Source: Magnolia sinica (taxonomy: Eukaryota > Streptophyta > Magnoliopsida > Magnoliales > Magnoliaceae). From it: a stretch of DNA of 64,000 nt. Shown here piece after piece: positions 20,424 through 30,438 of the stretch. The DNA lies in the NCBI RefSeq assembly GCF_029962835.1, contig NC_080585.1:57461443-57525442 (forward strand), in the 5' to 3' direction. The translations under genes were made by a program, and so were the position numbers. The notes under the pieces were generated by a model that had not been told where the DNA came from, made no database searches, and saw only the letters and a program-made list of their open reading frames with translations. Numbering within the stretch: position 1 is the stretch's first letter; each line of letters begins with the position of its first letter.

Positions 20424-22586
20424 TGTTCACACCCCACGTGTAGGGTTGTGATGTAGTAATAAACTCGGTAAGACCGAGGTCGAATCCACAGGGACTGATA
20501 CCTGTACGTTATCTGAAATCAAGTAAAACTAGAACTAGACTAAGATGCGATCTAAACAAAATAGAATTTAAGAAATAATTGTGGAAGAATTATCTAAGAC
20601 TTTAAGGAATTCAGAAAAAGGAAACTAGGGATTCAGAGGATCCACTTGTAGAGATCAGGGAGATCGTATGCCAGGATCACAAATTATGAAAATTTATTGA
20701 ACTGCCATTGATATAGGTTTCAAGAGATGAAAGGTGTATGAATTAGAATGGATTCCATCACCAAACCATGCCCAGGAGACAAAGCAAACAACAGAATTAA
20801 TCTAATTACCAATCAATCACAGTGCATGCAAGTTAGAAAGGGTACCATCATCCTACCATGCCCATGGGACAATGATGAACAACAGGGCTTCCTGACTTCA
20901 TAAATATAAAAAGAGGAAAGAAATATTCGAAGCCATTGCAAGCCCATTGTAATTTCAATCACAACATGCCATTAAAAACTAAAAATATTCCCATAAAATT
21001 AAATCAAAAATAATCTCTTCAATCTAATCAAAGGGCACCGGCAACATCTCTCCCATCAGGCTACAAGCTTCACCCCTTAGCCCTAGCTAATAGGATTAGC
21101 TACACATGGATGGGTTGGTTAAACAAAATAAAATAAAGAAAAGAAAAAGAAAAGAACAAGAAGGGATGAGAGAGAAAACCCAGCTTTTTCTCCTGTCTTC
21201 ACTCTTCCAGCCCTTTTCCCCACCACGCACAGCAGCAGCAGAAGAACTACCGTTTCCACGTATAGCAGCAGCAAAACTACCTCCCAGCACGTCCTTTCAC
21301 GTCTCCACCCAGCAACCAGCCTCCAAATTCCCGCACACCCCAGCCGTCCTCCCTTCTCTCTCTTTTAAAGACCAAAAACTCCCTCTGGCGCTGCTGCAGA
21401 GTCCTGAGGGGATTAGGCTGCGGAAAGCTTCGCAGTCAGGAACGCAAACCGCGTTCGTATGCGCAGTGGAACGCAGATATATTGTGTTTGGAACGAGATT
21501 TTGGACGACTGATCGTCCAAAAATCAGAATCGGACTTCTTGGGGGTGGTCACGGTTCCCTGCTGATGAAAATGAATGATTTGGATTGCTGATCCGACCAC
21601 CGTCTTGATCAAGGAACCGCCCGGAAGTCCCGGCTGCGCGCAACAGGGCTTGCGCGGTTCGGACGCTGTACTGATGGTGGGGCCCACGATCGGGTTTCTC
21701 CAGATAATCCACTCCGTTCATTATATTACCCTCGCAATTTCGGTCGGAAATGACTAATTTTGAATCTATTTCGGTGCGCCCCACGTAGTTTTCATTCAGC
21801 CGTCCATTCTCCGTTTGGATCCTTCAAGGACACCAAATATCTGACACCTAGGCGAGGGTAATTACCCCCTTTTTATCACCTTGGACGGTCCAGATTTTCA
21901 GCATATGTGATGGATGGGTCCCACAGTCAAAAAAACCGGAATCGGCCGTCTAAACGTTGTTGCGTTTTTGAATAGGACGCGGGTCAGCGGTGGCTGACCC
22001 TTTGTAGGAATTCGGTGCACCACAGGAGTGCACCGTCTATGCACTCGCATGCTCCTTGTGGGGTCCATCATGATGTATATATGAAATCCGCTCCGTCCAT
22101 ACACTCTATCACATCATTTAGACCATGGAGACCGGAGATGAAGCATATCCAAACAGCAGGTGGGCCCAGAATCATGATTCCGAGGGATGATCTATCCATT
22201 AGGCCACTTCCACCAGGATACAATAGCCGAAATTCTACATGTACAGTTAATTTATATTCTTCAGGCCGTGTATGAAATTTCGGGACAAACGGATGGTGAG
22301 AAACCTATGATCTTGCATTCTGGCTGACTTTCGGGCCACTTGAACTTCAGTTTCTCGATTTTTTCGGATCTCGGCTGTGTAAAATCGTCGATCCCAATCC
22401 CCAGGAGTCCGTCCCCTGCTTTTGTGACATCGGAGTGCCGAATCCGTGCTTTTAATACCCAATTTCAGTTTAAGCTCCTGATTGCATCTTGCAACAAAAC
22501 ACAATTAAAACCGGGCGTTAAACAGTATCATACCCGTAAATCCAGGTAATAATTGGGGTCTAATATGTAATATTTGACCCTCAACA
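20424..22586 (-). repeat. 5' LTR of Athila 1
   Basis: 2163 bp, from TGTTCACACCCC to GACCCTCAACA, followed by TTCAG, the same 5 bases that precede the other LTR. As the 5' LTR on the minus strand it carries the promoter for the element RNA. Confidence 0.93.
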
Positions 22587-24390
22587 TTCAGTACTTAAAA
22601 GGTGGAAATAATACTGATAATAGAACTCGCAACAAACTATGACAGTCTACCTTCTAATAACTGAGACACCGCATAGCCTTTTACAAAAATCCACCCCAGT
22701 ATATACTGATCCTGCATTCAGTAAGAAAAATAAATAATAATAATAATGTTACAAAAGCGTTCTCCTCGTAAATCAAAAAGTGCACATACCTACTACCATT
22801 TGACTTTCAGTAAGACATACTTGCCATATTAAAAACATCCTTTGAGGAGAAAAAAAATTCCAAGCATATTTCTTTAATGTAGAACACTTGGATTTTGAAA
22901 TGGAAATGCTATTGACATTTTACTTCTCCAAAGAAAAATTCCCTAGACAAATTTTTTTTTTTTTTTTTTAAATAGCCATAACAGCTGTATATTTGAGATA
23001 ATGCCTGCTGTGCTAGCAACCGTCCTTCAACAGTTAATTACAGAATTGTAATAATCAACTACAGGAAATCTTTATTATAAGACTTGATAGGTCAAACATA
23101 ATTTGTAACATTATTATTATAATAATCAACTACAAGAAATCTTTATTATAATAATCAACTACAAGAAATCTTTCAAGTAAGTTTATACCTCATTTGTAAC
23201 ATGAAAACAAAGAACACGTGTAATAAATAAAAGACAGCTGAAACAGAAAATAGATTTCATCCCTGCTATGGCTACTCTCTTTTGAACCCCACACTGCCCA
23301 TATGTGCTATTGTGATACAATCAATGCACAGTACATCAGGTGGGCACCAATGTGGATATAATGTGGCCCAAAAGGCCAGCCTGGTATAGTCCATGCCTTT
23401 TTTATTTATTCTTTTTTTGGTCATGCATGTGCGGTAGACCTGATTGACCCGAGCAGCCTGATTTTCAGGTCAAGCCACATATCCCCAGTGGGGCACACCA
23501 TATGAACAACTTAAATCTTTCTAGGAGAGAAGAATTCACAACCCTACTCTTACAAGTAGACATAACATTTCTCATTGCATTTTGAACCACATAGCCTTTT
23601 CATGGTTGTTAGGAAAACAGGGAACAATAAAGGGATTGTATAACTCAACAGTTACCACCTTTATACGAAGGAAACCAAAATCATATCCATCTGCCCGACC
23701 TGATTTCTGATCTTCCCCAAATCTTGTCTTGATTCAGCCATTACATAATGGCTATATCTTAAAGGATTAAAGGACTAGTATAATGCTTGAAGATCTCACA
23801 TAAATTTCAGTTTCGCGCAATCTTCATCATTCTTCGCAACTATCCTCGGTGATTAAACAATTTATCTGGTGGGATCCACCCCATGGATGGGCTAGAGTGA
23901 AAAAATAGGAAAAATCAGACAATTCTTCTTTTCTTCTTTTAAACAGTCCTGCAAAACCACAATGGGACTTGCATTTTCTTTTTCCCATCAATCGTGGCTA
24001 ATACATTGGCAAATGGTTTCAATGATGTTGTTGCCTCACCCCAAAACAGAGGATGGTTGATCGTCCACACCATTAAGCTATGGCAGCATAGGTGCCAATA
24101 TTCCAAGCCATCCATCAATCACAATCCACCATCTAGATTTCCTGGCCCATAAAACAGATGTGGCTATTCAGAGGATGATGCCACAGTGCATGAAACAAAT
24201 CAATGGCTACAACAAACTTTTGCTAGATCTCCACTTCTTCATCCTTATTATATTGCTCTAATGCATGTCATGCACACAGGAAGACTAACGAAGAAGAATG
24301 ATTTGTTTTCCATAATGGACTATCTGCTGGTGATTCGTCTCAAATCCTAAAACAGTTTCAACAGAAAATGATGGACAAGATACAAACAAG

Positions 24391-24393
<3 letters not shown>

Positions 24394-24482
<89 letters not shown>
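24394..24482. repeat. (AT)n microsatellite
   Basis: About 89 bases of perfect AT alternation. Confidence 0.97.
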
Positions 24483-24485
<3 letters not shown>

Positions 24486-24844
24486 GGTTTTAGCTAATAC
24501 CTTTGAACTTGTGAATCAGATCAACACCATCAACAACCCTGATTCGAGAATCTGCAGATGTAATAAGCACTCCTAAATTAGGGATTTGACCATGCAAATC
24601 CCTAAAAATGGATTCGACAATGCAAATCCCTAAAAATGGATTCTACAACACAAATCCCTAATTAGGGATTTGTATTTAACAAAACATATTCCTAATCAAG
24701 TATTCTAAAATAGATCATACCTGAGAATCTGAGATTCACCAGCAGCAGAAGACCGAACTGCAGCAGAGTGCAGAAAACAGATCCAAAACCCTAGGAAACA
24801 AGAGAGTAGCAGATCTAGATACTACGGAGAGATCCCAAAGCAGC

Positions 24845-24959
24845 CGTGAGAGAGAAAGAGGAGAGAGAGAAGGAGAGAGTCGTGGAGTTGCAGAGAGAGA
24901 GAGAAAGAGAAAGATGGGTAGGAAATAGGAGAGTCGTGGAGTTGCAGAGAGAGAGAGAG

Positions 24960-25005
<46 letters not shown>

Positions 25006-25050
25006 TTTTTTTTTAATATGGTACGAGAGCGAGAGAGAGAGAGAGATGTG
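24845..25050. repeat. (GA)n-rich low-complexity tract
   Basis: Several GA runs (longest about 24946-25002) separated by a short duplicated segment (GAGTCGTGGAGTTGCAGAGA near 24877 and 24931). Confidence 0.9.
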
Positions 25051-25082
25051 AGAGAGTTTTTTTTTTTTTTTTTATCCGTCGT

Positions 25083-25148
25083 TAGGTCTTCGTTAGCGCC
25101 GCTAAACATACAGCGCAAATGCCTTTTTTACCGCTTTTTGTTGTAGTG
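25083..25148. repeat. CACTA right terminus
   Basis: TTAGCGCCGCTAAAC, ACAGCGCAAATG and ACCGC precede TTTTTGTTGTAGTG. The word content mirrors the left subterminal region. The 3-bp CCT follows immediately. Confidence 0.85.
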
Positions 25149-25569
25149 CCTAATGGACGGCGTGGATGTCAAACATACAACATGGTGGGCCTCCGAGAGC
25201 TAGGGTGTCTTACTTGACAAGTACAGCAGGTGTCATAGGTGACAAATTCAGTATGTTCCATGACCGTTCTAAGGGCACTGAACCACTTTTCAATATTAAA
25301 ACATCTTTGCACAAATGCACCAAAACCATTTTGCTCATTTCAATGGTAATCATTGTCGGCCACGCACGAAAATTTTATTAACAAACATTGTTTGGGAAGC
25401 ATATTTAACTACGTAAATCTGATTTTATGAGGCCCAAAAGGTTGCATGGTTAATGATCAAAGTCGGCCTTTTCGGGGATCGCATCGTGCAAATCATGCCG
25501 GTTGGATCCCTTGGTTTTACACTGCCATGGTAGATCGCACAAGTGGACAGTATAGAGAGTCTAAAACCT

Positions 25570-25741
25570 CTATAATTAAGTTCAATTTTTATTTATTTAT
25601 TTGTTTATTTATTTTTTCATTTTTTGGGTTAGTTTGTTAGTACACACCCATGTCAGTACACACACTCCATGTTAGCCACCCCTGCTAGGGATCGATACCA
25701 AGACCTCAAGTGTTGAAACGAGGCTATAATTAAGTTCAATT
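25570..25741 (-). mobile_element. tRNA-derived SINE, minus orientation, with target duplication
   Basis: An 18-bp duplication CTATAATTAAGTTCAATT lies at 25570-25587 and 25724-25741. The insert (25588-25723), read on the minus strand, starts near CGTTTCAACACTTGAGG, contains a B-box-like TTGGTATCGATCCC, and ends in an A-rich tail of AAATAAATAAAC type. The 5' part with the A box is missing. A truncated relative of its 3' part lies at 36205-36262. Confidence 0.75.
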
Positions 25742-25819
25742 AATGATCTCATGCATGGATGGAATCGATTGGGCACAACTTCGTTTGATCCCCAGATCCA
25801 CTGAGGTTGGCGGATCCCT

Positions 25820-26290
25820 AAATGTGAGGCCCACCATGATGCATGTGTCTTATATACATGCCGTCCATCCATTTGCTATGATTCCAAAATTCAGCAGATT
25901 CAAATATCAAGTGGACCACATCACAAGAAACAGTAGATTGAACAACCACCATAAAAAACTTCTTGGGGGCCACTGGAATATTCTTTATTTTCCATCCAAC
26001 CTGTTGATAAGGTCACAAAGACTTGGATGAAAGGACCACACAAACATCAGCCTGATGAAAAACTTTTGGGCCCCATAGAATTTTTTAATGGTTAATCACC
26101 ACTGTTTCTATAGTGTTGTCCACCTAAGATTTTGATCAGCTGCATTTTTGAGCTCATAGTTTAAAATGACTATAGACTAACCATATTTTCTTTGGAACAA
26201 TGGGGATAGGACATCAATCATAAGTTGGTGTTGGGGCCATCATGGTGGGTATATTTCCTGCAACCAGATCAATGTGTGACCACCTAGATG
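25820..26290. mobile_element. Foldback (MITE-like) GGGCCCACC-family element, diverged
   Basis: The left arm has GGCCCACCATGATGCATGTG, CCGTCCATCCATTTGC, CAAGTGGACCACATCACA and AACAGTAG. The right arm carries the inverse order, with CACTGTTTCTATAGTG, GTCCACCTAAGATTTTG and GAGCTCATAG. A central segment has CCATCCAACCTGTTGATAAG. The same three-part design recurs at 28970-29360 and, partly, inside the 6-kb units. Confidence 0.6.
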
Positions 26291-26595
26291 AATTGAAAAT
26301 ATATATATTAAAAAAAAAAAAAAAAGAAGCAAGCACTCCAGCGCCTGCTTGATCTAAAACTCAAGAGGGCCCAAATTACACGTTTCCCAGTGTTGTGACC
26401 CATGTTATTATTATTATTATTATTTATCAATCTTATATTTTGGATGTATAGCTACTATAAGGTGAGAACACGATGGACGGAGTTATGTCATACATACAAT
26501 ATGGTTGGCCCCACAGATCTTGGGTGTTTTTCGTGCCTTGTGTTAGGATATTTGAGATGGAGAGAGACAGAGAGGTTCTGTGCTGGAGCGGTTAT

Positions 26596-26598
<3 letters not shown>

Positions 26599-26650
<52 letters not shown>
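26599..26650. repeat. (GA)n microsatellite
   Basis: A run of about 52 bases. It sits inside the repeat that resembles the CACTA insertion site. Confidence 0.95.
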
Positions 26651-26653
<3 letters not shown>

Positions 26654-27954
26654 AATAGGCCTTGGACCATGGGTGGGATAGTAATACAAAGATGGGCCCA
26701 TCTCAGCTCAAATATGCAACAATTTGTTAAAACAGGATCTTCTCAGTTAATTCTTTCTATGAAGCCTTTATTTTTTGTCCCTTTATTTCCTAATATTTAA
26801 CTATCAGTGATTTGTCGTACTGAACAATTTAAATTTCTTGTTATGTTCTTTCCTACTCGTTGTGTTCTAAAAGGTTTAAGAGGCTCATTATACCATTGGT
26901 GGTGGATGTGAGGCTTGATGGCTTTATTTTCTAGACTGAAAAAGCGTCCTTACTACTATGTTAGTTGCGAAGTCCAAATTCAAAGCATATACATATGGTC
27001 ACGTGTTAATCAGGTCATTGCATATTTTATTTTCTCACAAAAAAAAAAAAAAAGAAAAGAAAAGAAAAACACAACTTTAATCTTTTATGCGAAACTTGTG
27101 AACTTTCTACCAATTATCTAACATTTCATCTAGAATAATCCACCACCTTGTCTGCATTGTTCATGTTTTTGGTCAATTCCATAATTGTTATAAGAGGCTG
27201 AATTACTTTCCAATATTAAAACAGACCCAACAATAATCCTCTCTCTCTCTACTCGAGAGGGAAAGCTACGTTCGGATAATCTTTGCAAGGCACGCAAGAA
27301 TATTACATTGACAATGGACTTTGCTTGAGTAGCAAATTCAACTCATGCCGGTCTGCTTTATGGGCCCACAAGGCTCCATGATCCAATGATATAAGTCATC
27401 CTTTTCGGTGATCCAACCTTAATACAATGGTGCCAGTCAGATGTCTTGGTTCATGTGATCCATTGGCACTGTGGGTCACACTAATGGGCAATGTAGAGAA
27501 ACTAAATTCTCAATAACTAAGTTCAATTAATGATCACGAGTCGAACTACTCCGTCGAGCCCATTGTGATCTGTGCATGACATTGGTACATCTTGCCCACA
27601 TAATAGTGGGCCCCACAGCGCTGGACTGCCTTGGTCATCATCCATTCTCTTGATATAAAATAAAATTAACATTAGAGAACTAAGCTTCTCTCAGTAGAGG
27701 TAAACTTCGATCCATCGTATTATTACTATTCAAAGAAGGAATAGGAATAGGAATATAGTAGAGTCATCTGTCCATTAGCTAAAACATAGATTCTACAGGC
27801 AACCATTTAAAAATCATCTTAATTATATCATTTTGAGCATTTATTCAGTGGCTAATAAAAAAAGAAAAATCAAAGAGATTATATTGAATCTCAACAAACA
27901 TGGAATGAGACTAAGTCTCTCTTAATAAAGAGCAATCAAGATCAATTGTTAAAA

Positions 27955-28054
27955 GAAAAGTAGACTCAGTGAATAACTTGAATAATAATCTATTTGTTGG
28001 TGTAGAAAAGTAGATTCAGTGAATAACTTGAATAATAATCTATTTGTTGGTGTA
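27955..28054. repeat. 50-bp tandem duplication next to a SINE
   Basis: 27955-28004 and 28005-28054 are the same 50 bases (GAAAAGTAGAYTCAGTGAAT start) with one C/T difference. The second copy ends in the left target duplication of the SINE, so the duplication directly abuts the insertion. Confidence 0.9.
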
Positions 28055-28171
28055 GATCCTTGCTCTTGCTCAGGTGGTAGACTCTCGGGAGTTTCAACAC
28101 CCGGTGAAGGGAGTATCCATAGGTGGCGAAAGCCCGCTGCTGCGTGAGTTTGATTATCTATTTGTTGGTGT
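28038..28171 (+). mobile_element. Short tRNA-like SINE with 16-bp target duplication
   Basis: ATCTATTTGTTGGTGT flanks a ~102-base insert on both sides (28038-28053 and 28156-28171). The insert begins with an A-box-like TTGCTCAGGTGGTAGAC, then a B-box-like GAGTTTCAACACCC about 20 bases later, the spacing of a tRNA-type internal promoter. It then has GGCGAAAGCCCGCTGCTGCG. There is no clear A tail. Its head resembles the truncated SINE at 25588-25723 (TTTCAACAC). Confidence 0.7.
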
Positions 28172-28969
28172 TTATTATCTCACCGCAGTTTGATTCAAGC
28201 ACTATAAATGCCTGATTCGATCATTATACACACACGTCAGATGTTCAGTCTCCACTGCTTTATGTGGTGTGGTCCACTTGAGCTTTGGATCTGCCTCATT
28301 TTTGAGCCCATGCTCTAAAATAATCTCAAAAAATGCATGAATGATGTGGATATAAACATACATTGTGATGGGCCCACAGAACTTGGTGACGTGCACGCAA
28401 TCCGATTCTTGGTTTGTTCCAATTTAGTTTAATTAAACGTTAAAAGCATGTTAACATGTGTTTGGGCATTGCCACATCCATGATAAGACTGACAAATGAT
28501 GTGGATTTACATGCATTTATGTCACATGTATGATGGATGTGGGACCCTTCTTGGTCAGAATACAATAAAATAATAGAGGCGGCCAATTCCTATATAAATA
28601 CGTCTATGATAAGCTTAACATACAAATTAATGTAATGTGGAGAGCCACCGTGATGTTTTAATGACATCTAATCCTTCCATCATTCCCGCCCCTTATTTCT
28701 CTCCCCAGCCAAAAATCAAGTAGGATAGACGGGTGACAGCTGATAGGGCCGCCCAACCATTTAAAACCTTTCCAATTGTGTGTGGGTCCCACTATGTTTT
28801 GTATATTTCATCTGATCCATTCATAAGAAGCACCTGACAAAGATGTGGACACCCAAAAGATAAGGCCATTTCAAAATCAGTTGGGCAACAACGCATGATT
28901 TTAGAAGTTTTAGGCGGATGCAGATTTACTATCCTTGCCCGTCCTTGGCTAGGATCGGACAGGGGCTCT

Positions 28970-29360
28970 GAGGAGCCACCATCATCATGGGTTTTATCTA
29001 CACCGTCCATCCATTTTACCTTATCATTTTACAGTAAAAGCTCAAAAACGAGGCAGATCCAAGGCTCAAGTGGACCACACCACAGGAAGCAGTAGTGATA
29101 ATGGCACCCACAATTGAAACCTTCGAGGGCCCTCGATGATGATTAATTGCCATCCAACCTGTTCATAAGGTCACGTCGGCCTGGATGAAGGGAAAGCACA
29201 AATATCAGCATATCCAAAACTTCCGTGGCTCCTAAAAAGTTTCTCAACGGTAAGTGTTTAATCCCCATTGTGTGGGCCACTGAGCCTTGGTACCCTGAAA
29301 TGATATGGAAAAATAGATCGACGGTGCGGATAAAACTTATAGATGACTATGGCTCGTCAT
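28970..29360. mobile_element. Foldback (MITE-like) GGGCCCACC-family element
   Basis: The left arm has CACCGTCCATCCATTTTACC, AACGAGGCAGATCC, AGTGGACCACACCACAGGAA and GCAGTAG. The right arm shows the inverse themes, with TGTGTGGGCCACTGAGC and GATCGACGGTGCGGATAAAA. Between them is the CATCCAACCTGTTCATAAGG core. Non-coding, and one of the clearest copies in the window. Confidence 0.65.
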
Positions 29361-29446
29361 AGATCCTGTCCCTTTTTAGCAAGGGACTGGTGGCACAGTA
29401 GTACTTAATCCACGTACGTCCGTTTTTCTTTATCCTTTTTTCACAT

Positions 29447-30438
29447 ACACACTCCCATAGGTGTACACGAGTCGACGGGCTGTTTACCCCGCTCGGCTCA
29501 ACTCGGCCAACTTGAGTCCTCAGCACGTGCTTGGCTTGGCTCGGCCTTTGAGCTTGGAACAACAGCTCGGCTCAGCTCAGCCAATAGCTCGGTCCAATTC
29601 GAGCTGAATTTTCGAGTCGAGTTTGAGTTCGAGTTCTAAGCATCCCACGGTGATCTATAATCCATTCATCAAATAAACAATTTAATAATTTTTAAATTAA
29701 TAATACATATATATATATAATAGTGGGCCACAGCCCACTACCACCAGGCCAATGGCGTCCGACCGTCCGATTGTACCAGAGCCACAATTGGTCGGGGTTT
29801 AAGATGACTGACCGTCCGATTGGGCCAGAGCCACTATCCGACTCTACCAGAGCCACCCGGCCAGTAGTCGTTGGTCGGATGGGTTCCGCTGATCAGACGG
29901 ACGCTACTCGCCAAAAAAATGGAGAGAGAGGAGGAGAGAACTCACTTTCAGATGTCAGTCGTCCAGACAAAAGCTGGAAGGAGAGTAATCACCGGGCGCT
30001 GGAGAATGACGATGGATTTGGGCGGGATTCTTGAATTTAGGCGAACGGACAATAAGATTTGGGCGAACGGATGGCCGAGAGGCGGCGAACAGGTTAAGGT
30101 TGCTGGCCGATTTGGGCGAAAGGGGGAGAGTCGGACGATTTGGGGGCTAGTCGTTGGGTTAGGGTTGGGCAAACGGGTTAGGCTCGGGCGAAGTAAGGGT
30201 TTTTTGTTTTTTTAAAGTTATATATATATGACTCAAAACTCGATCTAAGTCGAGTCCAAGCTGAACCAAGTTGAGTCGAGCTAGGTCCAGCTCAGACTCG
30301 ACTCGAAATGTTCCAAACTCATTAAGTCTAGCTCGACTCAGCTCGAAAACAGTTTCGATCCAAGTTGAGTCGAGCTTTTCCGAGTCGATCCGAGTGAGCT
30401 AACGAGCTAACTCGACTCCTGTACAGCTCTACACACTC
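29447..30438. mobile_element. hAT-like non-autonomous element with GC-rich cargo
   Basis: ACACACTC occurs at 29447-29454 and again at 30431-30438, an 8-bp duplication as hAT elements make. The ends are roughly inverted: GGTGTACACGAGTCGA against AGCTGTACAGGAGTCGA. The flanking quarters are CTCGGCTCGACTCG-rich, but about 29725-30215 is unrelated, GC-rich and holds repeated GACCGTCCGATTG and GGGCGAACGG words, as if captured. A partial relative is at 37258-37489. The duplication lies in simple sequence, so it could be chance. Confidence 0.5.

Larger units (their letters stand above)
10873..22586 (-). mobile_element. Ty3/gypsy Athila-type LTR retrotransposon (Athila 1), nested in the CACTA element
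   Basis: The element is 11.7 kb on the minus strand: 5' LTR 20424-22586, primer site, gag, protease, RT, RNase H, integrase, a ~1.35-kb untranslated 3' region, polypurine tract, and 3' LTR 10873-13049. TTCAG flanks both sides (10868-10872 and 22587-22591). The TGGCGCC primer site (Asp tRNA type) and the FMDDFSVYG RT core point to the Athila lineage. No env-like frame is evident. All parts are present, but the pol region carries several breaks. By eye the LTRs differ at only about a dozen scattered sites in 2.2 kb plus two short divergent patches, so the insertion is young. Confidence 0.93.
22592..25082. other. CACTA interior, right part
   Basis: No gene recognised. It includes short repeats of ATAATCAACTACAAGAAATC near 23050-23170, an (AT)n run at 24394-24482, AAATCCCTA-rich repeats at 24590-24665, and GA-rich runs at 24845-25050. 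On the minus strand the region 24720-24830 followed by CT-rich DNA could be the leader of the element's own transcript, because plant 5' leaders are often CT-rich. Confidence 0.5.
3235..25148 (-). mobile_element. CACTA (EnSpm) DNA transposon, ~22 kb with nested insertions
   Basis: The left end is CACTACAACAAATG and the right end is TTTTTGTTGTAGTG. Both are flanked by CCT (3232-3234 and 25149-25151), the 3-bp duplication expected of CACTA elements. Subterminal GCGCC-rich repeats lie inside both ends, and a TNP1-like gene lies on the minus strand. Joining the two flanks restores a continuous repeat whose relative stands unoccupied at about 26390-26525, which independently supports these limits. 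About 11.7 kb is a later Athila insertion, so the native element is about 10.2 kb. I recognise no TNP2-type (DDE) transposase, so it is probably non-autonomous. Confidence 0.85.

Noticed and set aside
24822-25118. A Ser/Leu-repeat open frame near the CACTA right end
   Set aside because: It is a translation of GA/CT microsatellites.
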